DNA of 64,000 bases from Bacteroides thetaiotaomicron VPI-5482 (lineage in GTDB: Bacteria > Bacteroidota > Bacteroidia > Bacteroidales > Bacteroidaceae): contig NC_004663.1 of assembly GCF_000011065.1 (NCBI RefSeq), forward strand, positions 930,001 to 994,000, given 5' to 3'. The first letter of the stretch is position 1, and every line of letters begins with the position of its first letter. Position numbers and translations under genes: made by a program. Shown here one piece after another: positions 19,323 through 28,429 of this stretch. Below the pieces are notes generated by a model that had not been told where the DNA came from, ran no database searches, and worked only from the letters and a program-made list of their open reading frames with translations.

Positions 19323-19341
19323 GGCGGATATAGGTGGATGA
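19323..19341 (+). repeat. 19-bp direct repeat, copy 2
   Basis: Identical to 16234-16252 in the same orientation. It lies 90 bp upstream of the DUF3352 gene and marks the right edge of the AT-rich decayed segment. Confidence 0.75.
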
Positions 19342-19430
19342 GAAGATTTAAAGTATAAACCGACCTATGAATTTCATCTTCCATCTTTTTTTTAGTAATT
19401 TTGCCCAATCAACTCAATAACAAATAAATA

Positions 19431-21479
19431 ATGGATGAATTAAACAATGGGGAACAAGGGCAATATGTCGAACCCGGGAAAAATGAGAAGAAAAATAATA
19501 CACGAAAAATTGTAAAAAGAACTTTGATTACGGCAGGACTAGCTTTGGCTGTATACATGGTATACTCCATCGTTTATCTGTTTATTTCGCCCGACCGTAA
19601 TATTCAGCAGATCTATCTGGTGCCAGAGGATGCAGCGTTTATCATTCAGTCATCTGCTCCGATAGAAGACTGGGAAAAGTTTAGTGGAAGCGAAACCTGG
19701 CAATGTCTGAGAAAAGCGAAATCATTTGAAGAAGTTGCGAAGAGCGTGGAAAAGCTTGACTCGGTTGTCAAAAGCAATAAAGTACTGTTATCACTGGTCG
19801 GTCAGCGGGATCTGCTTATCTCACTTCATAAGACCCGCGCTACCGATTGGGATTTTCTGCTTATAGTAGATATGCAGAAAGCTTCTAAAATGGATTTATT
19901 GAAGGATCAGGTCGAAACAGTGCTGGCAATGTCCGGCTTTACCGTCACTAATCGAATGCATAATGGAATTAACATTCTTGAAATGCGTGATCCGGATACC
20001 CGTGATGTCTTTTATACTGCTTTTGTGGATAATCACCTGGTAGGCTCTTATACTTCCGGCCTTGTTGAATCTGCCATCAACTCCCGTAATAAGCCTAAGA
20101 TCGGACTTGACCAGTCTTTTATTGAAACGGAAAAATTAGTTTCCGGTAAAGGGCTTGTCAGGGTATTTATCAACTATGCCCGTATTCCTCAGTTTATGTC
20201 CATTTATCTGGGAGCGAGAAATGAATATGTCGATCTGTTCAGTAATTCTATGAATTTTGCGGGCCTTTACCTGAATATGGATAAGGACCGGATGGAAGTG
20301 AAAGGTTATACGTTGAAGAAAGATTCGGTGGATCCTTATATCACTGCCTTGCTGAATTCGGGAAAGCATAAAATGAAAGCTCACGAGATTTTGTCCGGGC
20401 GAACGGCTCTTTATACAAATATCGGCTTCGATAGTCCGGTAACTTTCGTGAAGGAACTAGAGAACGCTCTGTCTGTTCATGATAAACTGTTGTATGACTC
20501 TTATCAGAGTTCGCGGAAAAAGATAGAAAGCCTGTTTGGTATTTCTCTGGAAGAGAACTTCCTGAGCTGGATGTCCGGAGAGTTTGCCATAACGCAATCC
20601 GAACCGGGCTTATTAGGACATGATCCTGAAGTGATTCTGGCTATTCGGGCAAAAAGCATCAAAGACGCCCGTAAGAATATGGAGTTTATTGAAAAGAAGA
20701 TCAAACGCCGGTCTCCGGTTAAGATAAAGTCTGTTAATTATAAGGACTTTGAAATCAATTATGTTGAAATGAAAGGTTTCTTCCGTCTGTTCTTCGGAAA
20801 GCTGTTTGATAAATTTGAGAAGCCATATTATACTTATGTGGATGATTATGTCGTTTTCAGCAATAAACCGGCTTCCTTGCTTTCCTTTGTAGAAGATTAC
20901 GAACAGAAGAATTTACTGAAGAATAATGCAGGATTTAAGGATGCTTATTCGTATATGAAATCAAGTTCCACAATCTTCTTGTATACAGATATGCACAAGT
21001 TCTACTCACAATTGAAACCTATGATGAATCCCGCTACATGGAATGAAATACAATCGAATAAAGATATCTTGTATTCATTTCCTTACTGGACGATGCAGGT
21101 AATCGGAGATAACAACCAAGCTTCTCTGCAGTATGTGATGGATTACCGTCCGTACGAGCCGGAAGAGGTGGTGGCCGTTGTCAGCGATGAGGAAGATCAG
21201 GATATGGATGAAGAAGCTGTGACCGAAAAGGAGCAGATGAGTGAGTTAAAGCGTTTCTATATTGAGAAGTTTGAAGGAAATGTTCTGCGTGAGTTCTATC
21301 CGGAAGGAGCATTGAAAAGCGAAGCGGAAGTGAAAGAGGGAAAACGTCACGGACGTTACCGTGAATATCACGAAAATGGAAAGCTCAAGCTTCGTGGGAA
21401 ATATTCAAATAATCAGCCTAAAGGCACATGGAAGTATTACACCGAAGAAGGTGAATTTGAACGGAAGGAGAAGTTTTAA
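19431..21479 (+). CDS. DUF3352 domain membrane-anchored protein with C-terminal MORN-like repeats
   Basis: 682 residues. A short cytoplasmic N-terminus and one membrane helix (about 30-52, LITAGLALAVYMVYSIVYLF) are followed by a long extracytoplasmic DUF3352-like domain (FIIQSSAPIEDWEKFSGSET; FSGLYL-type barrel/helix repeats through residue ~580). An acidic linker (VVSDEEDQDMDEEAV) leads to two MORN-like repeats at about 620-675 (FYPEGALKSEAEVKEGKRHG, YHENGKLKLRGKYSNNQPKG), which in YwqK-like proteins form beta-hairpins. Function unknown. A TAATTTTG -7-like box lies at 19396-19403. Confidence 0.8.
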   Translation: MDELNNGEQGQYVEPGKNEKKNNTRKIVKRTLITAGLALAVYMVYSIVYLFISPDRNIQQIYLVPEDAAFIIQSSAPIEDWEKFSGSETWQCLRKAKSFEEVAKSVEKLDSVVKSNKVLLSLVGQRDLLISLHKTRATDWDFLLIVDMQKASKMDLLKDQVETVLAMSGFTVTNRMHNGINILEMRDPDTRDVFYTAFVDNHLVGSYTSGLVESAINSRNKPKIGLDQSFIETEKLVSGKGLVRVFINYARIPQFMSIYLGARNEYVDLFSNSMNFAGLYLNMDKDRMEVKGYTLKKDSVDPYITALLNSGKHKMKAHEILSGRTALYTNIGFDSPVTFVKELENALSVHDKLLYDSYQSSRKKIESLFGISLEENFLSWMSGEFAITQSEPGLLGHDPEVILAIRAKSIKDARKNMEFIEKKIKRRSPVKIKSVNYKDFEINYVEMKGFFRLFFGKLFDKFEKPYYTYVDDYVVFSNKPASLLSFVEDYEQKNLLKNNAGFKDAYSYMKSSSTIFLYTDMHKFYSQLKPMMNPATWNEIQSNKDILYSFPYWTMQVIGDNNQASLQYVMDYRPYEPEEVVAVVSDEEDQDMDEEAVTEKEQMSELKRFYIEKFEGNVLREFYPEGALKSEAEVKEGKRHGRYREYHENGKLKLRGKYSNNQPKGTWKYYTEEGEFERKEKF

Positions 21480-21511
21480 ATGAACTTCTCCTGATTGGAT
21501 ATATATCTTAT

Positions 21512-21613
21512 TTAATATTTTCTTCTGTGCTGGGACAAGAAGTTATCTATAAAGCGGACGATATAAACGACAGCAACTCCGGCTATGACCAATACGATAA
21601 TACGACTCAACAT
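21512..21613 (-). CDS. Small single-pass membrane protein (33 residues), function unknown
   Basis: MLSRIIVLVIAGVAVVYIVR followed by FIDNFLSQHRRKY: one hydrophobic helix and a basic tail that would face the cytoplasm. A TATCTTTG -7 box (minus strand, 21641-21648) sits about 28 bases before the ATG, which makes a real gene plausible. The longer in-frame reading starting at 21697 would include the promoter and is not likely. Confidence 0.5.
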   Translation of the reverse strand: MLSRIIVLVIAGVAVVYIVRFIDNFLSQHRRKY

Positions 21614-21785
21614 AGTTTTTGATTTTATATTTGACAGGCACAAAGATAAATAAGATATATGATATATGGGATATCGGGATAAGAAAAAATAATTCAACCC
21701 TAGAACAGGGTTCTGAATAGTACTTTTATAAATTGCTGATTTCTAGCTATAAAGAAAAATATGAATAAAAAAGTGTCGAAAAGTT

Positions 21786-21815
21786 TTTGAGTTCTCGCAA
21801 AAAGCACTACCTTTG
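21786..21815 (+). promoter_or_regulatory. tRNA promoter
   Basis: TTTG at 21786-21789, an 18-base spacer and TACCTTTG at 21808-21815, 17 bases before the tRNA. Confidence 0.7.
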
Positions 21816-21832
21816 CATCCGCAAATAAGGAT

Positions 21833-21906
<74 letters not shown>

Positions 21907-21913
21907 CTGATGT

Positions 21914-21949
21914 AAACGTTGATTATTTAATAATAGTCAACGTTTTTCT
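21914..21949 (+). terminator. Terminator of the tRNA gene
   Basis: Stem AAACGTTGA/TCAACGTTT (21914-21922 with 21937-21945) and further TAT/ATA pairing inside, followed by TTTCTTTTG. It lies 8 bases after the tRNA. Confidence 0.8.
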
Positions 21950-22198
21950 TTTGTTTGGGGTACATCAATTTTATTGAATTCTGAGTGGTTTCATATTGCG
22001 ATTATCCCCTATAAAACAGTAAATGTCCCCCTATGTCCCCCTTTGCTGTATACTATATTGATTTGATAAACAGGCAAATATTTGATTTAATTAAGAATAT
22101 ATTTATACCCCCTATTTTATAAAGCAACTCCCATTATTATTCCTACATTTGCATTCAGAGATTCGTCTCTTTAGTTGGGAAACATAAACCTTTTGTTC

Positions 22199-23884
22199 AT
22201 GAAGCATTTACGACAAACTGTACTTTTTATATTGTTAGGATTCTTATTGACTGCTTGTCATCATACAGCCGACCGATTGTTATCTATCGAACAATTGATC
22301 AAGCTGAAACCGGACAGCGCTCTTTCTTTACTTCGCCAAATTCAGTATCCGGAGAAGCTGTCGGATTCAAATAGGGCTTTGTATGCATTGCTAATGACTC
22401 AGGTGATCAATCAGTCATCTGATGAGGAGCATAAAAGTGATTCACTTATATCTGTTGCAATTGATTATTATAAAGGAACCACGGACTCTGTTCATGCGGC
22501 ACTGGCTTATTATAATGCCGGTCTGGTAGCAATGGATAATGAAGATTCGGAAGCTTCCCTGCATAATTTCCTAAAGACAATCGATTGGTTGGGAGAGAGT
22601 GATAACGATGAACTTCAGTTCATGGTCAGGTATAAAATGAGTCGTCTTTTCAACTTGCGACTGATTCCTGATGAGGAACTACGGTTGGGGAAGGCAGCGT
22701 TACCTTATGCCGAACGGACAGGCAACCCTTTGTATATCTGTGCACTGTTGCCGTATATCACTCACGGATTTATGCAGACAAATCAACTGGATAGCGCCTA
22801 TAAATATTCTGTGCAAGCGATACAACTGGCTGAGAAAGAGAACTTGGTCCGGGCATTATCACATATTTATTCACAGCATGCCCATCTTTGCATGGCGATG
22901 AAGGACTATAAACAGGCGTTGATGTATCGCGATAAAGATTTGGCTATTCTATTTGAACTTTTCGGAGAGGAAAATGAATATATCTATGATCATTATATAA
23001 ATAAGGCAAACACACTGACTGAACTGCATCAGTATGATTCTGCTTTCTACTACATTAATAAAGCGGTGGAAGATACAACAGATATACAATATACAACTCG
23101 AAAGTCTTTGGCTAAGGCTGAAATTTATGCTGCTACCGGGCAGATGGATTCGGCATATTATTATATGAACCGACATGCTGACTTGCGGGATAGGCTCATA
23201 GAGGAGAGAGATAAGGAAGGTTTACTGACTTTGCACCGGAATTATCACAATGATGAATTGAAAAAAGCCAATACCCGTCTTTGGCAACAGGCGGTGGAAA
23301 GGAAGCTGCAACTGTACGTTGTGACTATTGTTTGTTGCCTGGCGATTTTGTTAGGGGTATGCATCTACTTCTTTTTATATAAAAGGAAACAACAGGAAGT
23401 ATTGCGTCAGAAAGGACAGATTGCCCATCAGCAGGAGTTGTTGAAGTACCGTGAAATAGAAAAACTACAGGCAGAAAAAGACTTGTCGGAAGCTAAGGAA
23501 AGGGAAGCGCAGATTCGGGAGAAAGAGGCTTTACTAAAGGTTGAGTTTTTTAAGCGCCTGAATGAAACTTGTATTCCTGTGATTGAAAATCCGAAAACCC
23601 AGCAGAATATAATGCTCAAGGATGAGGACTGGAAAGTAATATTCAAGAATGCCAACAGTATCTTCCTGAATTTTACAGAACGTCTGAAGAATCAGTATCC
23701 TGCACTGAATGAGGAGGATTTGCGGTATTGCTGTATGGTGAAAATGCAGTTTTCGCAGACTGATATTGCTAAGATCATGCATCTGGAGAAAGATTCGGTG
23801 AAGAAAAGACTGAAACGAATTCGTACCGAAAAGATGGGGATAGCGCAGGAAACAACATTGGAGGCTGTGCTTCGGGACTTTTAA
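22199..23884 (+). CDS. TPR membrane protein with C-terminal LuxR-type HTH-like domain
   Basis: 561 residues from ATG 22199; a TTG eight codons earlier is a weaker start. The N-terminus carries a lipobox-like LLTACHH. TPR-type helical pairs span about 30-360. A membrane helix lies at about 370-392 (VVTIVCCLAILLGVCIYFFL), then a coiled coil rich in Lys/Glu, and a C-terminal HTH-like domain (LNEEDLRYCCMVKMQFSQTD, IAKIMHLEKDSVKKRLKRIR). This layout is common in Bacteroides as a membrane-bound sensor/transcription regulator. A TACATTTG -7 box is at 22144-22151. The YbjN/protease pair 50 bp downstream may be in the same operon or its target. Confidence 0.85.
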   Translation: MKHLRQTVLFILLGFLLTACHHTADRLLSIEQLIKLKPDSALSLLRQIQYPEKLSDSNRALYALLMTQVINQSSDEEHKSDSLISVAIDYYKGTTDSVHAALAYYNAGLVAMDNEDSEASLHNFLKTIDWLGESDNDELQFMVRYKMSRLFNLRLIPDEELRLGKAALPYAERTGNPLYICALLPYITHGFMQTNQLDSAYKYSVQAIQLAEKENLVRALSHIYSQHAHLCMAMKDYKQALMYRDKDLAILFELFGEENEYIYDHYINKANTLTELHQYDSAFYYINKAVEDTTDIQYTTRKSLAKAEIYAATGQMDSAYYYMNRHADLRDRLIEERDKEGLLTLHRNYHNDELKKANTRLWQQAVERKLQLYVVTIVCCLAILLGVCIYFFLYKRKQQEVLRQKGQIAHQQELLKYREIEKLQAEKDLSEAKEREAQIREKEALLKVEFFKRLNETCIPVIENPKTQQNIMLKDEDWKVIFKNANSIFLNFTERLKNQYPALNEEDLRYCCMVKMQFSQTDIAKIMHLEKDSVKKRLKRIRTEKMGIAQETTLEAVLRDF

Positions 23885-23933
23885 ATGATTAAGAATGAGA
23901 ATGAAATAATTTGTTAAACCAAACATTAGAATT

Positions 23934-25268
23934 ATGAAACAAACACTGAGTTTTCATAGTCCGATCATTGCTTCTACACAGAGCAAGGTGGATGTAGAAG
24001 CTTTTGAGAAGAGTACAGATGCTTTTGAAAAGGGAGAGCACTTACAGTCTTTTTATCTGTTGCTGGATTATATTGATCCGGAGTTACGCAGCAAATTTGG
24101 TAATGCAGAAGGGACAGAGTTTGCCGTACCTCATGGTTCCATTATGGTCTATCTGAGGCTGGAGGGTGACCAGCTGAATATTACAGCTCCATTTCTGTTG
24201 TTGCCGGAAAAGGGGAGGATTCCTTTGCTGCGCCAGGTGGCAGCTTTGAATCTGACAGAACTGACGTTAGCATGTATCTCTTTGCAGAATGATAAGTTGT
24301 TCTTTGACTTTCATTGTCCGGTGGCTTTATGCAATCCTTACAAGATATACTATGTGCTTGAGGAAATCTGCCGGATAGGAGATAAGTATGATGACGAATT
24401 TGTGACTAAGTTCAAGGCCGAGCGCATTTATGAGCCCAAAATTACTCCATACGACAATGAAACGGTGGATAAGGTATACGAAGCCCTCCAGCAGAGCTGT
24501 AAGGAATGTATGGACGCTGTAAAATACTTCGAGACAGAACGAAAATATGGTTATGCCTGGAATATATTATCCAGTACGCTTCTTAAAATATGCTATTTTG
24601 TCTGTCCGCAAGGGCAACTGCTGAATGATCTTGATAAAGCGATTACAGATCATGGGCGGGAGGATATGCCGTTGCCGGAGATCGTATCCCGTACCAAATC
24701 TGTTGTCACACGCCTTCAGGAAATGACGAAGGAGCAACTGGCTGCCGATCTTTACTTTGTTGAAACTTTCATTTCGGACAGACGCCGTTCCGTACTGAAA
24801 AACATTCAGGATAACTTTGAAGATGCATACGAGAAAGCCGGCTCGGCATTGGAATCAGGTGACTTCATCGTTTGCTGCCTGCTTATTATTAATAAATTCT
24901 ATGAATTGTACTATTATAATAATGTGCAGAATGATGTGAATGCGGTAGTTGTGAAAGCAATGAAGGCTACCTCTGCCATGTCATGGGAAGAAGCTGCTCC
25001 GATATTATATGAAGCGATGGATAATATCATGGAAGGAGAACTGGATGTAGATGATGACGAAGAAGGTGGTGACGAAGACGGAGAAACAATGGGCTTCGAT
25101 ATGTCACAGCTTCAACAGATGCAACAGGAAATGATGCAGCAGGCGATGCAGAATATTGATATGGAGCAAATACAGAAGATGCAGCAACTTGCTATGGAGA
25201 ATATGCAAAAGATGATGGCCGGTATGTATGGCAACAATAACAATACGGAAGAGGACACTAACAAATAA
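23934..25268 (+). CDS. YbjN-like protein with acidic and Gln/Met-rich C-terminus
   Basis: 444 residues, no signal peptide, so cytoplasmic. Residues ~5-160 look like a YbjN/type III chaperone-like fold (EFAVPHGSIMVYLRLEGDQL and LPEKGRIPLLRQVAALNLTE). The middle is helical. The C-terminus has an acidic run (DVDDDEEGGDEDGE, about 375-388) and then a Gln/Met-rich segment (MQQEMMQQAMQNIDMEQIQK). I do not know its function. It is 11 bp upstream of the trypsin-like protease gene, whose own C-terminus also looks YbjN-like, so the two proteins likely work together, perhaps as adaptor and protease. Confidence 0.75.
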   Translation: MKQTLSFHSPIIASTQSKVDVEAFEKSTDAFEKGEHLQSFYLLLDYIDPELRSKFGNAEGTEFAVPHGSIMVYLRLEGDQLNITAPFLLLPEKGRIPLLRQVAALNLTELTLACISLQNDKLFFDFHCPVALCNPYKIYYVLEEICRIGDKYDDEFVTKFKAERIYEPKITPYDNETVDKVYEALQQSCKECMDAVKYFETERKYGYAWNILSSTLLKICYFVCPQGQLLNDLDKAITDHGREDMPLPEIVSRTKSVVTRLQEMTKEQLAADLYFVETFISDRRRSVLKNIQDNFEDAYEKAGSALESGDFIVCCLLIINKFYELYYYNNVQNDVNAVVVKAMKATSAMSWEEAAPILYEAMDNIMEGELDVDDDEEGGDEDGETMGFDMSQLQQMQQEMMQQAMQNIDMEQIQKMQQLAMENMQKMMAGMYGNNNNTEEDTNK

Positions 25269-25279
25269 AGAACAAGACT

Positions 25280-26362
25280 ATGGAACAGAATATATACAAT
25301 GCCATTTATAAAGTGAATCATGCCGGTGGCTGCGGCAGTTGTTTTTATCTGAAACAATATGATCTGTTTGTTACCAATTATCATGTAGTAGAGGGATTCC
25401 GTCAGGTAGCGATCCAGGATAATGATAAGAATTCGTTTCTGGCCAGGGTCGTTATGGTAAATTCCGTATTGGATATTGCTTTGCTGTCGGTGGAAGGGGA
25501 TTTTTCTGCTCTTCCGGATATCCGGTTATCGGAGTTGAAAGAAGTCGCGATCGGACAGAAGATAAACGTGGCCGGCTATCCGTTTGGTATGCCGTTCACC
25601 GTGACTGAAGGTACGGTTTCTTCTCCCAGACAGCTGATTAACAACAGTTATTATATTCAGACAGATGCTGCGGTCAATCCGGGAAATAGCGGAGGTCCCA
25701 TGTTCAATGAACGTGGTGAATTGATCGCCATTACCGCCAGTAAGATCACCGATGCGGATAATATGGGATTTGGTATCCCTGTGGATACACTGAAAAAGGT
25801 GCTGGAGAATATAGAAAGTCTGGATCGCTCTGTTTTCAATGTGCAGTGTAATAGTTGCGATGAATTCATTTCCGAAGAAGATGAATATTGCCCTTGTTGC
25901 GGTGACAAGTTGCCGGAAGAAATCTTTAAAGAGAGAGGACTGACCGATCTGGCTGTATTCTGCGAAGAAGCCATTGAAGCGATGGGAATCAATCCGGTAT
26001 TGGCACGTGTGGGATACGAAGGCTGGAAATTCTATAAGGGAAGTTCGGAGATACGTATGTTTGTGTACGACCGTTCTTATCTGTTTGCCACCTCTCCGCT
26101 GAATATTCTGCCAAAAAAGAATCTGGAACCTGTGCTGACCTATTTACTTCAGACAGAGATTGCTCCTTATCGTTTCGGACTGGATGGAAATCAGATTTAT
26201 CTTTCTTATCGTGTGCATATATCTGATATATTCTCCGATTATTCGGAAAATGTCAAGACGAATCTGACCCATCTGGCTTTCAAGGCAGATGATCTGGATA
26301 ATTATCTGGTGGATACTTTTGGCTGTGAGTTTTCCGAATATGCTAATAAAAACGCTATCTGA
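25280..26362 (+). CDS. Cytoplasmic trypsin-like serine protease with zinc ribbon and YbjN-like C-terminal domain
   Basis: 360 residues without signal peptide or membrane helix. An S1C (HtrA/DegP-like) protease domain fills 1-175 with the full triad: H35 (VTNYHVVEGF), D65 (SVLDIALLS) and S137 (PGNSGGP). Instead of a PDZ domain it has a zinc ribbon with C190, C193, C204 and C207 (CNSCDEF and CPCCGDK). The C-terminal ~120 residues (WKFYKGSSEIRMFVYDRSYL) resemble a YbjN/chaperone-like fold. DegP-type proteases are usually exported and have PDZ domains, so a cytoplasmic form with these partners is uncommon. A terminator follows at 26387. Confidence 0.85.
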   Translation: MEQNIYNAIYKVNHAGGCGSCFYLKQYDLFVTNYHVVEGFRQVAIQDNDKNSFLARVVMVNSVLDIALLSVEGDFSALPDIRLSELKEVAIGQKINVAGYPFGMPFTVTEGTVSSPRQLINNSYYIQTDAAVNPGNSGGPMFNERGELIAITASKITDADNMGFGIPVDTLKKVLENIESLDRSVFNVQCNSCDEFISEEDEYCPCCGDKLPEEIFKERGLTDLAVFCEEAIEAMGINPVLARVGYEGWKFYKGSSEIRMFVYDRSYLFATSPLNILPKKNLEPVLTYLLQTEIAPYRFGLDGNQIYLSYRVHISDIFSDYSENVKTNLTHLAFKADDLDNYLVDTFGCEFSEYANKNAI

Positions 26363-26386
26363 CCAATAACTAAACTATTTGAATAT

Positions 26387-26430
26387 CACTCCTTTCGCTG
26401 AATTATTGAGGCGGAAGGAGTGTCTTTTTT
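26387..26430 (+). terminator. Terminator of the YbjN/protease unit
   Basis: 12-bp stem CACTCCTTTCGC/GCGGAAGGAGTG (26387-26398 with 26411-26422, one T-G pair) followed by TCTTTTTT. Confidence 0.85.
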
Positions 26431-26519
26431 CCTCCCTGCCGGACACTCGCAAATCTATTTTTACGAAGAATAACGAACGTTATATAGGTTTCAAAAAGCT
26501 CAAAAAAGGTAAAATGATG

Positions 26520-26550
26520 TTGCGATTCTCTGTTATTACTTATACTTTTG
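26520..26550 (+). promoter_or_regulatory. Promoter of the TPR protein gene
   Basis: TTG at 26520-26522, a 20-base spacer and TACTTTTG at 26543-26550. This places the transcript start near 26557 and supports ATG 26583 over the in-frame start at 26379. Confidence 0.7.
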
Positions 26551-26582
26551 GACGATTAACAACTAAAAAACACAATAAAGTT

Positions 26583-27317
26583 ATGAAGAAATTGATTTTT
26601 TTATTTGCATTTTGCCTTACTGTGACTAACATTTTCGCTCAAACTGACCCTAGCCAATTGAAAAAAGAAGGAAGCGACGCTTTTAATGCCAAGAACTATC
26701 CCGTAGCTTATGCTAAATTCAGTGAGTATCTGAAACAAACGAATAACCAGGATTCTGCAATCGCTTATTACTGTGGTATGGCTGCAGATGAAGTGAAAAA
26801 GTATGCAGAAGCTGTGACTTTCTTTGATATTGCTATTCAAAAGAAATTCAATATAGGTAATGCTTATGCCCGTAAAGCGCTGGCACTGGATGCTATGAAG
26901 AAGACTGACGAGTATGTTGCTACCTTGGAAGAAGGTCTGAAAGTAGACCCGGACAATAAAACAATGATTAAGAACTATGGTCTCCACTACCTGAAAGCAG
27001 GTATCGCTGCGCAGAAAGCCGGAAAAGTGGAAGAAGCAGAAGAATGCTTTAAGAAAGTGATTCCTTTGGATCATAAAACATATAAAACCAATGCTTTGTA
27101 TAGCCTGGGCGTTTTATGCTATAACGACGGTGCGAATATCCTGAAAAAGGCTGCTCCTCTGGCAAACTCTGATGCAGACAAATATGCTGCAGAAAAGGAA
27201 AAGGCAGATGGCAGATTTAAAGAAGCTATAGGTTACTTGGAAGAAGCTACCAAAGTTTCTCCGGAAGATACAAAGTCTAAAACTATGCTTTCTCAAGTGC
27301 AGGCAGCTATGAAGTAA
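26583..27317 (+). CDS. Exported tetratricopeptide repeat protein
   Basis: 244 residues with a signal peptide ending in NIFAQ, so probably periplasmic. Several TPR units follow (AFNAKNYPVAYAKFSEYLKQ, CGMAADEVKKYAEAVTFFDI, AQKAGKVEEAEECFKKVIPL, ADGRFKEAIGYLEEATKVSP). Such proteins act as interaction scaffolds; nothing identifies a partner. The gene has its own promoter and terminator, so it is a single-gene unit rather than part of the protease operon. Confidence 0.85.
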   Translation: MKKLIFLFAFCLTVTNIFAQTDPSQLKKEGSDAFNAKNYPVAYAKFSEYLKQTNNQDSAIAYYCGMAADEVKKYAEAVTFFDIAIQKKFNIGNAYARKALALDAMKKTDEYVATLEEGLKVDPDNKTMIKNYGLHYLKAGIAAQKAGKVEEAEECFKKVIPLDHKTYKTNALYSLGVLCYNDGANILKKAAPLANSDADKYAAEKEKADGRFKEAIGYLEEATKVSPEDTKSKTMLSQVQAAMK

Positions 27318-27335
27318 ACTACCAATTCCAGATAG

Positions 27336-27372
27336 AAAGGGTTGCCGGGGAACATTTTGGCAACCCTTTTTT
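27336..27372 (+). terminator. Terminator of the TPR protein gene
   Basis: Stem AAAGGGTTGCC/GGCAACCCTTT with a 12-base loop, followed by a T run. Confidence 0.88.
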
Positions 27373-27384
27373 ATTGCTTCTTTT

Positions 27385-27414
27385 TTTGAATGATCTACTT
27401 TTTGCGTACTTTTG
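27385..27414 (+). promoter_or_regulatory. Promoter of pabB-pabC
   Basis: TTTG at 27385-27388, an 18-base spacer and TACTTTTG at 27407-27414. It overlaps the longer in-frame reading starting at 27374 and so supports ATG 27437 for pabB. Confidence 0.7.
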
Positions 27415-27436
27415 CTTTCCCAAAAAGAAAGACTTT

Positions 27437-28429
27437 ATGCAATTATATACAAGAGAAGAAACGATTCGGAAAATAAACCATTTAGGGCAATCCTGTCGGC
27501 CTTTTATTTTTATTATTAATTATTTGCAGGATGCATCTTATATTGAAGAAGTTGCCTCTGTTGACCCTTCTGAAGTAGTATATAACCTGAATGGGTTTAC
27601 CAACCAATCTTCATCGAAGGATGTGCTTTCTTGTTTTGAAGAACCTGTCCACTGGAATTCTTATCCCGAATCTTTCGATAGTTACCGTCGGTCATTTGAT
27701 ATCGTTCAACGGAATATATTTGCCGGAAACAGCTTTCTGACCAATCTGACATGCCGCACGCCGATAGAGACGAACCTTAGTCTGAAAGATATTTTCTTCC
27801 GTTCAAAAGCAATGTATAAATTGTGGGTCAGGGATCAGTTCACAGTTTTCTCTCCCGAGATATTTGTCAGAATCCAACAGGGAAAAATCAGTTCTTATCC
27901 GATGAAAGGTACTCTTGATGCATCATTGCCTTCGGCTGTCCGGCAGCTGATGGATGATCCGAAAGAGGCTGCCGAACATGCTACTATCGTAGATTTGATC
28001 CGCAATGATTTAAGCATAGTGGCCGATCGGGTATCTGTGTCCCGATACAGGTATATTGATAAGTTGCAGACGAATCGCGGAACTATTCTTCAGACGAGTT
28101 CTGAAATACAGGGAACCTTGCCGGATAATTATCGGGAAAATCTGGGACACATTCTTTTCAAACTCTTGCCTGCCGGTTCTATCACCGGTGCTCCCAAGAA
28201 AAAGACGATGCAGATTATCAGTGAAGCCGAGACGTATGAGAGAGGATTCTATACGGGTGTGATGGGGTATTTCGACGGAAGTAGCCTTGATAGTGCCGTT
28301 ATGATACGTTTTGTGGAGCAGGAAGGCGACAGAATGTATTTTAAGAGCGGAGGCGGAATAACCTGCCGTAGTGAAGTGGAAAGTGAATATCATGAAATGA
28401 AACAAAAAGTATATGTGCCAATTTATTGA
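27437..28429 (+). CDS. pabB: Aminodeoxychorismate synthase component I (chorismate-binding)
   Basis: 330 residues, shorter than the ~450 of E. coli PabB because the N-terminal part is reduced. The chorismate-binding core is intact: GSITGAPKKKTMQIISEAE, FYTGVMGYFDG and FKSGGGITCRSEVESEYHEM. With a glutamine amidotransferase it makes 4-amino-4-deoxychorismate, the precursor of p-aminobenzoate and folate. PabC overlaps its 3' end by 17 bases, which confirms the pathway. Anthranilate synthase is the alternative for this fold but the pabC neighbour argues against it. The PabA amidotransferase is not in the window. Confidence 0.9.
   Translation: MQLYTREETIRKINHLGQSCRPFIFIINYLQDASYIEEVASVDPSEVVYNLNGFTNQSSSKDVLSCFEEPVHWNSYPESFDSYRRSFDIVQRNIFAGNSFLTNLTCRTPIETNLSLKDIFFRSKAMYKLWVRDQFTVFSPEIFVRIQQGKISSYPMKGTLDASLPSAVRQLMDDPKEAAEHATIVDLIRNDLSIVADRVSVSRYRYIDKLQTNRGTILQTSSEIQGTLPDNYRENLGHILFKLLPAGSITGAPKKKTMQIISEAETYERGFYTGVMGYFDGSSLDSAVMIRFVEQEGDRMYFKSGGGITCRSEVESEYHEMKQKVYVPIY

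Noticed and set aside
18973..19333. Open frames on both strands in the AT-rich stretch
   Set aside because: Low-complexity, AT-driven composition, no promoter or family features.
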